A stretch of 64,000 nucleotides of DNA from Neorhizobium vignae (GTDB taxonomy: Bacteria > Pseudomonadota > Alphaproteobacteria > Rhizobiales > Rhizobiaceae), in the NCBI RefSeq assembly GCF_000732195.1, contig NZ_JNNU01000004.1, positions 1 to 64,000 on the forward strand, read 5' to 3'. This document shows, piece by piece, positions 14,484-23,046 of the stretch. Position numbers and translations under genes: made by a program. The notes beneath the pieces were generated by a model. It saw only the letters and a program-made list of their open reading frames with translations, was not told the DNA's origin and did not search any database. Every line of letters starts with the position of its first letter. The stretch's first letter is position 1.

Positions 14484-15668
14484 ATGACTAACAAATGGCG
14501 CCCGGCAACTCAGCTCGTACACGGCGGCACGTTGCGCTCGCAATATGGCGAAACCTCGGAAGCGATCTTCCTGACCCAGGGTTTCGTTTATGACACGTCG
14601 GAAGCGGCGGAAGCCCGCTTCAAGGGCGAGACAGACGGCTTCATCTACGCGCGTTACGGCAGCCCCACCAACGACATGTTCGAAAAGCGCATGTGCATGC
14701 TGGAAGGCGCCGAAGATGCGCGCGCTACCGCCTCGGGCATGGCTGCCGTCACCGCCGCGATCCTCTGCCAGCTGAAGGCCGGCGACCATATCGTCGCGGC
14801 CCGCGCGCTGTTCGGCTCCTGCCGCTGGGTGGTCGAGACGCTTGCTCCGAAATACGGCATCGAATGCACGCTGGTCGACGGGCGCTTCCTTGAAAACTGG
14901 GAAAAGGCGATCACGCCGAAGACCAAGGTGTTCTTCCTGGAAAGCCCGACCAACCCGACGCTCGAAGTGGTCGATATTGCCGGCGTCGCCAGGCTCGCCA
15001 ACCAGATCGGCGCCAAGGTGGTCGTCGACAACGTGTTTGCGACCCCGCTCTTCCAGAAGCCGCTGGAACTCGGCGCCCATATCGTCGTCTACTCCGCGAC
15101 CAAGCACATCGACGGCCAGGGCCGCTGCCTCGGCGGCGTCGTGCTGTCCGACAAGGCATGGATCGACGAGAACCTGCACGACTATTTCCGTCATACCGGC
15201 CCGGCGATGTCGCCGTTCAATGCCTGGACGCTGCTGAAGGGCATCGAAACCCTGCCGCTGCGCGTCAAGCAGCAGACGGAAAGTGCCTCGAAGATCGCCG
15301 ACTTCCTCGCCGAGCAGAAGCAGGTCGCAAAGGTCATCTATCCGGGTCGCAAGGACCATCCGCAGGCCGATATCATCGCCCGGCAGATGACGGGCGGCTC
15401 GACGCTGGTGTGCTTCGAGCTGAAGGGAGGCAAGGAAGCGGCCTTCAAGCTGCAGAACGCGCTGGAGATCGTGCAGATTTCCAACAATCTCGGCGACGCC
15501 AAGAGCCTGATCACCCATCCGGCGACGACGACGCACAAGAACCTGACGGACGAAGCCCGCGCCGAGCTCGGCATCACGCCCGGCACGGTGCGCCTGTCGG
15601 CCGGCATCGAGGATACGGACGACCTGATCGAGGATTTCGCGCGCGCGCTTTCCAAGGCGGGCCTGTAA
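14484..15668 (+). CDS. metZ: O-succinylhomoserine sulfhydrylase
   Basis: The 394-residue PLP enzyme makes homocysteine directly from an O-acylhomoserine and sulfide in methionine synthesis. It shows the Cys/Met-metabolism PLP family pattern: RYGSPTNDMFEKRM, ASGMAAVTAAI, ESPTNPTLEVVDI, DNVFATPLFQKPL, the PLP-Lys in YSATKHIDGQGR (about residue 207), and HPATTTHKNL near the end. The start at 14484 follows the riboswitch and has GGGGAA upstream; the frame extends into the riboswitch but cannot be coding there. The SAM-II element and attenuator should shut the gene down when SAM is abundant. Confidence 0.93.
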   Translation: MTNKWRPATQLVHGGTLRSQYGETSEAIFLTQGFVYDTSEAAEARFKGETDGFIYARYGSPTNDMFEKRMCMLEGAEDARATASGMAAVTAAILCQLKAGDHIVAARALFGSCRWVVETLAPKYGIECTLVDGRFLENWEKAITPKTKVFFLESPTNPTLEVVDIAGVARLANQIGAKVVVDNVFATPLFQKPLELGAHIVVYSATKHIDGQGRCLGGVVLSDKAWIDENLHDYFRHTGPAMSPFNAWTLLKGIETLPLRVKQQTESASKIADFLAEQKQVAKVIYPGRKDHPQADIIARQMTGGSTLVCFELKGGKEAAFKLQNALEIVQISNNLGDAKSLITHPATTTHKNLTDEARAELGITPGTVRLSAGIEDTDDLIEDFARALSKAGL

Positions 15669-15790
15669 GCCTTCGCTATTCAAGATCGTGGCCGGGGTGG
15701 TGGATCGATCAGAAATTCACCATCCCGGTTATCCTTAACTTCAACAAATACTCACACTCGGTTGTTCAAACCGCGAGATTTCTTGACGTT

Positions 15791-15839
15791 GCGGCACCTC
15801 TGTACAATATCGAAGCAGTGAGAATTGTTGAGGTGCCGC
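15791..15839 (+). promoter_or_regulatory. Inverted repeat overlapping the apaG promoter and ribosome-binding site
   Basis: GCGGCACCTC (15791-15800) and GAGGTGCCGC (15830-15839) are exactly complementary, with a further ACAAT/ATTGT pairing inside. The right arm contains the GAGG ribosome-binding site and touches the apaG ATG at 15840. A likely promoter (TTGACG at 15783, CAATAT at 15805, 16-bp spacer) would put the left arm in the spacer, so the repeat may act as DNA operator rather than RNA hairpin. Confidence 0.55.
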
Positions 15840-16232
15840 ATGTATCGCGCCCGGACAAGAGATATCGATGTCGTCGTCGAACCCTATTATCTGGAGGAGC
15901 AATCCAACCCGGAAGAGAGTCGGTATGTCTGGGGTTATCGCATCGTCATCGAAAACCATTCAGCGCTCACCGTGCAGCTCGTGCATCGCTACTGGCACAT
16001 CACCGACCAGAACGGCATCGTCGATGAGGTGGACGGGCCGGGGGTCGTCGGCGAGCAGCCGCGGCTGAAGCCCGGCGACAGTTACGAATATTCCTCCGGC
16101 TGTCCTCTCGACACGCCATCCGGGCTGATGTTCGGCCATTACGACATGCAGACCGATGACGGCGAGACCTTCGAGGTGACGATCCCGGCCTTTTCGCTGG
16201 ATTCGCCGGGCCTGATGCGCGTTCTCAACTAG
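15840..16232 (+). CDS. apaG: ApaG/Co2+-Mg2+ homeostasis family protein
   Basis: The 130-residue protein is the normal length for ApaG, a single fibronectin-III-like beta-sandwich domain of unclear biochemical role linked to magnesium/cobalt resistance and diadenosine tetraphosphate levels in other bacteria. Diagnostic segments are [28 protein letters not shown], the [25 protein letters not shown] loop region with its Gly-rich turn, and [16 protein letters not shown]. The ATG at 15840 gives the conserved MYRARTRDI start. An inverted repeat covers its ribosome-binding site. It is downstream of metZ by 171 bp but seems to have its own promoter. Confidence 0.92.
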   Translation: MYRARTRDIDVVVEPYYLEEQSNPEESRYVWGYRIVIENHSALTVQLVHRYWHITDQNGIVDEVDGPGVVGEQPRLKPGDSYEYSSGCPLDTPSGLMFGHYDMQTDDGETFEVTIPAFSLDSPGLMRVLN

Positions 16233-16240
16233 ACCGCGCT

Positions 16241-16280
16241 ACCGACGACAACCTGCAGGTTATGGGTGGCGTCGGTTTTT
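16241..16280 (+). terminator. Terminator after apaG
   Basis: ACCGACG (16241-16247) pairs with CGTCGGT (16270-16276), with a smaller AACCTGCAGGTT palindrome inside, followed by TTTTT. It begins 9 bp after the apaG stop. Confidence 0.65.
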
Positions 16281-16347
16281 CTATTTGTTCCCCCTTCCCT
16301 CCTGCGGCATCTTGACGTGGTCAACCGGTCTTTGGGAGGAGAACTTG

Positions 16348-17933
16348 ATGACGCTATCGATCGAGCGGACCATTCTGCTGGCGTCCTGCGCATTTCTGGC
16401 GCTTGCGGCCTTTACCCCGGCACTCGCACAAAACAAGAGCAGTTTCATCGATCAGAAGGACAGGCCGGATTTCGCTTCCGCACCGTGTCGCCGCAGATCG
16501 CCTGCGGCATGCTGAACGGCCAGTCCTTTGCCGAGGTCACGGCGCTGAAGGCCACGCATGTGGCCGGCGTGGGAACGGTTCCCGGCCATTGCCAGGTGAC
16601 CGGCTATATCCGGCCGCAGGTTCGCTTCGAGATAACCCTGCCGGACAACTGGAACCGGCGGCTCTATATGTTCGGCAATGGCGGTTTTGCCGGCGAGGAT
16701 CTTGCCGCGGCGTCGCGGATCGCGACCCGCAATGCGGCCCTTTCGAGAGGCTTCCTCACCGTCCAGCAAAACACCGGCCATGATGCGGTCACCTACAAGC
16801 TCGGGGATTTCGCGCAGGATCTTGGCCTCTTGATCGACTACGGCTCACGCGCGGTGCATGTGACGGTCGACACCGCCAAGGCGATCGCCGCGCGTTATTA
16901 CGACCGGCATCCCTCCTTCTCCTACTGGGATGGCTGCTCGACCGGCGGGCGTCAGGGCCTGATGGCGGCGCAGCGTTATCCGGGCGATTTCGACGGCATC
17001 CTCGCCGGAGCTCCGGTTCTCGATCTCACCAATACGCAGATCTGGGGCGTCTGGAATGCGCGGGCTCTGCTCAAGGCGCCGATCAGCCGGGCTCAGCTTC
17101 CGGTGCTCGCAAAGGCTGTGATGGACAAGTGTGATGCGATCGACGGTGCCAAGGACGGGCTGATCGCCGATCCCCGTCAATGCAATTTCGATCCGGCCAC
17201 GGACCTGAAGACCTGCGAGGCAGGAGGTTCCGACTGCTTCACGCCGGCGCAGGTGGAAACGCTGAAGACGCTCGCCGGCGGGGTGAAGATCAAGGGGGAG
17301 ACGATTTTCCCCGGCGTACAGTTCGGCACCGAGGGTGTCGACCCGACCGGCGTGAGCGGCTGGGACATGTGGATGGTATCCGAGCAGGGGCCGAGCCGGC
17401 AGCTGGCTTATGGCGAGACCTTCGTCAAGAACATGGCGATGCTGCCCGCCTCGGGAAAGGCGATCGACTGGAAGACATTCGACTTCGATAGCGAATATCC
17501 GAAGATCGGCGCGATCCGCGAGATTGTCGATGCCACCAATCCGGATCTCAGCGAATTCCAAAAACGCGGTGGTCGGATGATCACCTATTTCGGCTGGTCC
17601 GACCCGGCGCTCAACCCGATGATGGGCGTCAATTATTATGAAGCCGTCCGCAAACAGATGGGCGCAGAGCGGACGGCAGAGTTCTACCGCCTGTTCATGG
17701 TGCCCGGCATGTTCCACTGCACCGCGGGCTACGGCATGGATGTCTTCGATGCCTTCACGCCACTGATGGACTGGGTGGAAAACGGCAAGGCGCCGACGGC
17801 GATCCAGGCGAGGCAAATCCAGGAAGGCAAGCCGGTTATGACGCGGCCCCTCTGCCCCTATCCTCAATCAGCCAGATATTCCGGCAGCGGCGACCTGAAA
17901 GACGGCGCGAACTTTGAATGCAAAATGCCTTGA
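16348..17933 (+). pseudogene. Tannase/feruloyl esterase family protein, frameshifted near its N-terminus
   Basis: The ATG at 16348, behind GGAGGAG, begins a clear signal peptide (MTLSIERTILLASCAFLALA, cleaved after ALA), but this frame ends at 16513. The rest of the protein continues in the next frame from about 16493 with VSPQIACGMLNGQSF. One missing base near CCGTGTCG (16488-16495) would restore about 528 residues. The body has the tannase-family nucleophile motif DGCSTGGRQGL, the ILAGAP region, the segment GWSDPALNP, and the His in VPGMFHCTAGYG; such periplasmic or secreted esterases hydrolyse aromatic esters. A sequencing error cannot be excluded. Initiation at an internal ATG (16510) would give a form without signal peptide. 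Confidence 0.8.
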
Positions 17934-17939
17934 TGTGAG

Positions 17940-17965
17940 AACGGCGGGAGGAAACTCCCGCCGTT
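17940..17965. terminator. Bidirectional terminator between the esterase gene and hslO
   Basis: AACGGCGGGAG pairs with CTCCCGCCGTT around a GAAA tetraloop. It lies 6 bp after the esterase stop and 6 bp before the hslO stop on the other strand, so it can serve both convergent genes. Confidence 0.85.
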
Positions 17966-17971
17966 TGATGA

Positions 17972-18961
17972 TCAGGCCGCGGCGAATTCGTCGGCCGTGT
18001 AGCGATAGGTGGTCGAGCAGAACTCGCAGGTGACCGCGATCTCGCCGTCTTCCTCACTCGCCTCGATCTCCTCGGCGGAGAACCCCGAGAGAACGCCCTT
18101 GATCTTGTCGCGCGAGCAGCTGCAGCGGTCGAACACCGGGTGCGGCGCATAGACCCGCACCCCGCGCTCATGGAACAGACGAAACAGCAGCCGTTCGATT
18201 GCGACCCGCGGGTCTGTCAGTTCGTCGGTGTCGATGGTTTCCACCAGCGTGCGGGCTTCGGCCCAGGAGTCGTCCCCGGGGAACTCGAAATCGCGCTCGT
18301 CACCATCGCCGCCATGCAGGTCCGGCTGGCGCATGCGCTCAGGCGCGTGCGGCAGGAACTGTGCGACCAGCCCGCCTGCCCGCCAGTTGTGACGCGGCTT
18401 GCCATCGGCATCGCGGTCGAAGAGCTCGGCGACGCCCAGACGGACCTTGGTCGGGATCTGTTCCGACTGACGGAAATAGACGCCGGCGATCTCCTCGAGC
18501 GATGAGCCGTCCATCGGCACGATGCCTTGATACGGCTGCATGCCGCGGCCCTGGTCGATGGTAAAGGCAAGCACTCCGCGTCCGAGGAGATCGGGCGGCG
18601 AGGTTTTGCCTTCCTCGACGGCAGCTGCGAGGGCTTCTTCATCATAACGGGCATAGGCACGAAGGCTGTCGGGCGTCGAGAAATCCGCGACCAGCAGATC
18701 GACCGGGCCGTCGCCCTTGGTCTGCACTGTGAACTTGCCATCGAATTTCAGCGAAGTGCCGAGCAGGGCCGTCAGCACGATCGCCTCGGCAAGCAGCCGC
18801 GCGACCGGGCCCGGATATTCGTGACGGCTGAGGATGGAGTTGAGCAGCGGCCCGAGCTGGACCGCACGGCCGCGCACGTCGAGACCCTCCACCTGGAAGG
18901 GAACGACCCGATCGTCTCCGGCAAAGTCGAGTTCGTTGAGTTCCACAGTCGCTTCCGCCAT
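17972..18961 (-). CDS. hslO: Hsp33 redox-regulated molecular chaperone
   Basis: The 329-residue cytoplasmic holdase is activated by oxidative unfolding when its zinc site is oxidised. The C-terminal zinc-binding Cys-X-Cys and Cys-X2-Cys pairs are visible in FDRCSCSRDK and TCEFCSTTYRY. The N-terminal core carries AEAIVLTALLGTSLKFDGKF and DGPVDLLVADF, typical for Hsp33. It is the last gene of the argD-argF-hslO series on the minus strand, 213 bp after argF; this order is common in Rhizobiaceae. The long gap leaves room for its own promoter. Confidence 0.93.
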   Translation of the reverse strand: MAEATVELNELDFAGDDRVVPFQVEGLDVRGRAVQLGPLLNSILSRHEYPGPVARLLAEAIVLTALLGTSLKFDGKFTVQTKGDGPVDLLVADFSTPDSLRAYARYDEEALAAAVEEGKTSPPDLLGRGVLAFTIDQGRGMQPYQGIVPMDGSSLEEIAGVYFRQSEQIPTKVRLGVAELFDRDADGKPRHNWRAGGLVAQFLPHAPERMRQPDLHGGDGDERDFEFPGDDSWAEARTLVETIDTDELTDPRVAIERLLFRLFHERGVRVYAPHPVFDRCSCSRDKIKGVLSGFSAEEIEASEEDGEIAVTCEFCSTTYRYTADEFAAA

Positions 18962-19174
18962 GATTTCACTCCTTCGCGCCGACCCAAACCTTTACACAAG
19001 CGCCAGCCCGAGCGGAACCGCTGGCCGGAGGAAAAGACGTCGACGATGTATGTTGAAACGCCAGTCCAGAAGACGGCGTATTGTTGAAAGCCGACAAATG
19101 GGGGATTGCGGGGCGGAAATCAAGGTTGATTGCCGCCGCAGGCTCTCCGCGTCATTCCATCCGGGACGTTGAAC

Positions 19175-20092
19175 TCAGACGGCGCCGAAGCACCAGGCGA
19201 GAATGGACTTCTGTGCGTGCAGGCGGTTTTCAGCCTCGTCAAAGACAACCGACTGCGGACCGTCGATCACCTCGTCGGTGACTTCCTCGCCGCGGTGGGC
19301 CGGCAGGCAGTGCATGAACAGCGCATCCTTGTCGGCACGCTTCATCAGGTCGGCATTGACCTGGAACGGCTGAAAGACGTTGTGGCCGCGTGCCTTGTGC
19401 TCCTGGTTCATCGACACCCAGGTGTCGGTGACGACGCAGTCGGCGCCGGCAACCGCCTTTTCGGCATCATGGCATAGCATGATATTGCCGCCGTTGTTGC
19501 GCGCCCAGTTGAGGAACTTGTCGGCGGGCTCCGAGCCCATCGGCACCGCCATGTTCATGCGGTAGCCGAAACGGGCGGCGCCTTCCACGAAGGAATGCAG
19601 CACGTTGTTGCCGTCGCCGGTCCAGGCGACCGTCTTGCCGGCGATCGGCCCGCGATGCTCCTCGAAGGTCATAATATCGGCCATGATCTGGCAGGGGTGC
19701 GTGTCGTCGGTCAGGGCGTTGATGACCGGCACGGTCGCGTGTTCGGCAAGCTCGAGCATACGGGCGTGATCCGTTGTGCGGATCATGATGGCATCGACGT
19801 AACGCGACAGGACCTTGGCCGTATCGCCGATCGTCTCGGCGCGACCGAGCTGCATTTCGGTGCCCGACAGGAACAGCGTTTCGCCGCCGAGTTGGCGCAT
19901 GCCGACATCGAAGGAGACGCGGGTGCGCGTTGAGGGTTTTTCGAAGATCATCGCCAACATCTTGCCGGCGAGCGGCTTTTCCGCCGTACCGGCCTTGGTC
20001 GCCTGCTTGCGGACCTTCGCGTCGTCGAGGATAGCCCTGAGATCAGCCGGGGAAACGGCAGAAAGATCGAGAAAATGCTTGGGAGATGCCAT
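19175..20092 (-). CDS. argF: Ornithine carbamoyltransferase
   Basis: The 305-residue enzyme condenses ornithine with carbamoyl phosphate to citrulline in arginine synthesis. Carbamoyl-phosphate binding residues are in FEKPSTRTR (about 50-58), with HPCQIMAD near 131 and the ornithine-side motif [12 protein letters not shown] near 268-279. Length and motifs are standard for anabolic OTC. It lies 53 bp downstream of argD on the same strand, consistent with one arginine operon. Confidence 0.95.
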   Translation of the reverse strand: MASPKHFLDLSAVSPADLRAILDDAKVRKQATKAGTAEKPLAGKMLAMIFEKPSTRTRVSFDVGMRQLGGETLFLSGTEMQLGRAETIGDTAKVLSRYVDAIMIRTTDHARMLELAEHATVPVINALTDDTHPCQIMADIMTFEEHRGPIAGKTVAWTGDGNNVLHSFVEGAARFGYRMNMAVPMGSEPADKFLNWARNNGGNIMLCHDAEKAVAGADCVVTDTWVSMNQEHKARGHNVFQPFQVNADLMKRADKDALFMHCLPAHRGEEVTDEVIDGPQSVVFDEAENRLHAQKSILAWCFGAV

Positions 20093-20145
20093 GTGATGTT
20101 CCCTGTGAAGCGGGAACCCAGCAACGGCGTCCCCCTTTTGCCCGC

Positions 20146-21342
20146 TCAGGCCGATTTTTTCATCTCGGAGGCAGAAAGTTTTTCCGCCGCCCTCTCGATG
20201 CGGGCAAGCCCCTCTCGGGCTTCCTCCGCCGTGACTGTGAGCGGTGGCAGGAGACGCACCACATTGTCGCCGGCCGGAATGGCCAGCATGTATTCGCCGC
20301 GTAGGGCGGCAACCAGATCACCCGCGGGCACCTTCGCCTTCACGCCGAGCAGCAGGCCTTCACCACGAATGTCCTCGATGACGTTGGGGAAGCGGTCCTT
20401 GAGGCTCGCGAGCCCCTGGCGCAAGACCAAGGCGACATCGCGGACGTTTTCCAGGAAGCCCTCGCCCAGGATCACGTCGAGCACGGCATTGCCGACCGCC
20501 GTGGCGAGCGGATTGCCGCCATAGGTCGTGCCATGGGTGCCAGCGGTCATGCCGGACGCGGCGTCCGCCGTCGCAAGGCACGCGCCGAGCGGGAAGCCGC
20601 CGCCGATGCCCTTGGCAAGCGCCATGATGTCAGGCGCCACGCCGGCCCATTCATAGGCGAACAGCCTGCCGGAACGGCCGACGCCGGTCTGCACTTCGTC
20701 GAAGATCAGCAGCAGACCGTTGTCGTCGCACACCTGGCGCAACGCCTGGAGGAATTCCTTAGGAACCGGCCGGACACCGCCCTCGCCCTGGATCGGCTCG
20801 ATCAGAATAGCCGCCGTTGCATCGGTGATCGCAGCCTTCAGGGCGTCCATGTCGCCAAACGGTACCTGATCGAAACCCTGGACCTTCGGGCCGAAGCCTT
20901 CGAGATACTTTGCCTGGCCGCCGGCAGCGATGGTCGCCAGCGTACGGCCGTGGAAGGCGCCTTCGAAGGTAATGATATGGAAGCGCTCCGGATGCCCCTT
21001 CACGAACTGATAGCGCCGCGCGGTCTTGATGGCACATTCCAGCGCCTCGGCGCCGGAATTGGTGAAGAACACCTTATCCGCGAAAGAATTGTCGGCGAGA
21101 CGACGCGACAGCGTCTCCTGGCCCGGCTGTTCGAAGATGTTGGACGTGTGCCAGACCTTGTCGGCCTGCGCCTTCAGCGCGCCGACCAGGTGGGGGTGGC
21201 CGTGACCAAGCGAATTGACGGCGACGCCGGAGCCGAAATCGAGATATCGCTCCCCACTTTCCGTCACAAGCCATACGCCCTCGCCGCGCTCGAAACGCAG
21301 CGGAGCCCGGGCAAACGTGTCGAAAAGCGCGGCTTCAGCCAT
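20146..21342 (-). CDS. argD: Acetylornithine aminotransferase
   Basis: The 398-residue class III PLP aminotransferase converts N-acetylglutamate semialdehyde to N-acetylornithine, and may also act in lysine synthesis. Typical segments are [61 protein letters not shown], and the PLP-Lys in [15 protein letters not shown]. It heads the argD-argF-hslO series and is divergent from gcrA. The upstream region has two short hairpins (GGCCC/GGGCC near 21374-21390 and GCCGCCC/GGGCGGC near 21406-21423) that could attenuate transcription. Confidence 0.94.
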   Translation of the reverse strand: MAEAALFDTFARAPLRFERGEGVWLVTESGERYLDFGSGVAVNSLGHGHPHLVGALKAQADKVWHTSNIFEQPGQETLSRRLADNSFADKVFFTNSGAEALECAIKTARRYQFVKGHPERFHIITFEGAFHGRTLATIAAGGQAKYLEGFGPKVQGFDQVPFGDMDALKAAITDATAAILIEPIQGEGGVRPVPKEFLQALRQVCDDNGLLLIFDEVQTGVGRSGRLFAYEWAGVAPDIMALAKGIGGGFPLGACLATADAASGMTAGTHGTTYGGNPLATAVGNAVLDVILGEGFLENVRDVALVLRQGLASLKDRFPNVIEDIRGEGLLLGVKAKVPAGDLVAALRGEYMLAIPAGDNVVRLLPPLTVTAEEAREGLARIERAAEKLSASEMKKSA

Positions 21343-21523
21343 GGCGACATCACTCCTCTAGGCAGTCCAGAAAGGCCCATGGAAAGGGCCGAAAAAATCA
21401 AAAATGCCGCCCACTGGGCGGCGGGGGCACTATCGGGGTTTAGGCCATCAATGTCAACAAAGCTCGGCGTTTTGGGCAGGCCTTGGCCGGAAAGCGGCAG
21501 GCGCCGGCCAATGTGACAAAAAT

Positions 21524-21715
21524 GACTCTCCCGGACAGCAAGTTGGGGAAAACCACGAAATCGATTCCCGCAGATTCCCCCGACTCTTGCCACGGAGTCA
21601 GCCTCACACTAGGTTAAAGATCAATTACTAGACTGCATGCGGCGGAACTAGTCACCTCAAGCATAGATATAGTGGGTGCTGCGAAATGAATTTCGCAGCA
21701 AAGGTGGAAGGATTC
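21524..21715. promoter_or_regulatory. Cluster of six GANTC (CcrM methylation) sites upstream of gcrA
   Basis: GANTC occurs at 21524 (GACTC), 21563 (GATTC), 21573 (GATTC), 21582 (GACTC), 21595 (GAGTC) and 21711 (GATTC). Four lie within 37 bp. The chance expectation is about one per 256 bp at equal base use. GcrA works with CcrM methylation in alphaproteobacteria, so this cluster is a plausible methylation-sensitive control region for gcrA, and possibly for divergent argD. Confidence 0.7.
21677..21700. promoter_or_regulatory. 24-bp perfect inverted repeat in the gcrA leader
   Basis: TGCTGCGAAAT (21677-21687) and ATTTCGCAGCA (21690-21700) are exact reverse complements with two bases between. 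The centre is 62 bp upstream of the gcrA ATG. With such a short loop it fits a dimer-binding DNA site better than an RNA hairpin. Confidence 0.6.
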
Positions 21716-21750
21716 TGCATGCCAGCAACGTTCAAAGGCGGAGAACGGGC

Positions 21751-22287
21751 ATGAACTGGACAGACGAGCGTGTCGAGAAGCTCAAAAGATTATGGTCGGA
21801 GGGCCTCAGCGCCAGCCAGATCGCAGCGCAACTTGGAGGCGTAAGCCGAAATGCCGTGATCGGCAAGGTGCACCGTCTCAGCCTGCCGGGCCGAGCGAAA
21901 GCCGGCGGCACGGTAGCGACAGGCCGTTCATCTGCGGCCAAGCGCACGACATCGGCGCCGCGGGCTCCGAACTATGCATCGCGCGTCGCGACCCGGACCG
22001 TTACCCGCGCCGTCGGTGCGACGATGGTCAAGGAAGAGATCGAAATAGAACCCTATCAGGAGATGGAATATCGTCCCGCCTCCAACGTGGTGGTGCCGAT
22101 CTCCCGTCGCCTTGCATTGACCGAACTTACCGAGCGCACCTGCAAGTGGCCGGTCGGCGATCCGCTCAAGGACGACTTCCACTTCTGTGGCTGCGAATCC
22201 CCGGATGCTTCGCCCTATTGCGGCTATCACGCAAAGCTCGCCTACCAGCCGGTCAACGAGCGTCGCAAGGTTGCCGCTCGGGTCTGA
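21751..22287 (+). CDS. gcrA: GcrA cell-cycle regulator
   Basis: The 178-residue transcription factor binds methylated GANTC promoters together with sigma-70 RNA polymerase and drives S-phase genes in alphaproteobacteria. The N-terminal helix-turn-helix domain is clear: MNWTDERVEKLKRLWSEGLS, then SASQIAAQLGGVSRNAVIGK and VHRLSLPGR. The C-terminal sigma-interacting part contains LTERTCKWPVGDP, DDFHFCGCE and SPYCGYHAKLAYQP. The ATG at 21751 has GGAG upstream and gives the conserved MNWTDER start. It is divergent from argD, followed by a strong terminator, and preceded by a GANTC cluster and a palindrome. Confidence 0.95.
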   Translation: MNWTDERVEKLKRLWSEGLSASQIAAQLGGVSRNAVIGKVHRLSLPGRAKAGGTVATGRSSAAKRTTSAPRAPNYASRVATRTVTRAVGATMVKEEIEIEPYQEMEYRPASNVVVPISRRLALTELTERTCKWPVGDPLKDDFHFCGCESPDASPYCGYHAKLAYQPVNERRKVAARV

Positions 22288-22317
22288 GCAGCGACGCGAC
22301 ACGAGGACAAGATCGAA

Positions 22318-22340
22318 AGCGGGCTCAGGCCCGCTTTTTT
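22318..22340 (+). terminator. Terminator after gcrA
   Basis: AGCGGGC (22318-22324), loop TCAG, GCCCGCT (22329-22335), then five more T residues. A textbook intrinsic terminator 31 bp after the gcrA stop. Confidence 0.9.
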
Positions 22341-22473
22341 GTTGTGCATGGCAGATATGCCGGCCAAGCCTTGCTCGGGATCGGCATTGGACCTATCTGA
22401 AGGACGGCGAGGACGACCTCCCCCATTCGGGCAAAAACTCCGGGACGACCCGGAAAGCACCCAAGAGGTCATC

Positions 22474-22911
22474 ATGCGCTCGACACGCGACCGTATTCGC
22501 CATGCCATCAGCTTCGAATTGATCGGGCTCGCTCTCATCACACCGCTCGGCTCGTTCGCCTTCGGCATGCCGGCCGCCGATATCGGCGTGGTGGGCATCG
22601 GCAGCGCGACGATCGCCACCGGCTGGAACTATCTCTACAATCTCGGCTTCGACCACCTGATGCAGCGCCTTACCGGCAGCACGCAGAAGAACACCGCCAT
22701 ACGCGTGGCGCATGCGGTACTGTTCGAACTTGGCCTGCTGATCGCGCTTCTGCCGCTGATCGCCTGGTATCTCGGCGTCAGCCTTGTCCATGCGCTGACG
22801 ATGGACGTCTCGTTCGCGGCCTTCTACGTGGTCTATGCCTTCGTGTTCAACTGGGCCTATGATCGCATCTTTCCGCTGCCGGAATGGCAGCGTCAGACCG
22901 AAGCGGCTTGA
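22474..22911 (+). CDS. PACE-family (chlorhexidine-type) efflux protein
   Basis: The 145-residue inner-membrane protein consists of two similar bacterial transmembrane pair repeats. The first has RIRHAISFELIGLALITPLG and WNYLYNLGFD; the second has RVAHAVLFELGLLIALLP and FNWAYDRIFP. This duplicated layout with Glu in helix 1 and a WN/NW-type motif is diagnostic of PACE transporters, which export biguanides and probably polyamines by proton antiport. An AGAGG element precedes the ATG at 22474. It stands alone between gcrA and phoR. Confidence 0.85.
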   Translation: MRSTRDRIRHAISFELIGLALITPLGSFAFGMPAADIGVVGIGSATIATGWNYLYNLGFDHLMQRLTGSTQKNTAIRVAHAVLFELGLLIALLPLIAWYLGVSLVHALTMDVSFAAFYVVYAFVFNWAYDRIFPLPEWQRQTEAA

Positions 22912-23046
22912 CGCCGCCTCTTCGAGGTTTCCATCGAATAATCCGCGCCGCGGATGGTGCGGATGTCATCCTGCCTGTCGGAGAAGTCGAGCGCCTTCCC
23001 GAGGCGCTCGACATATACGTCGACAGCCGCGCTCTTTTATCTCATG

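Noticed and set aside
15791..15839. RNA thermometer (ROSE-like) before apaG
   Set aside because: The stem is perfect and GC-rich, so it would not melt at growth temperatures, and the promoter position suggests the left arm is not transcribed.
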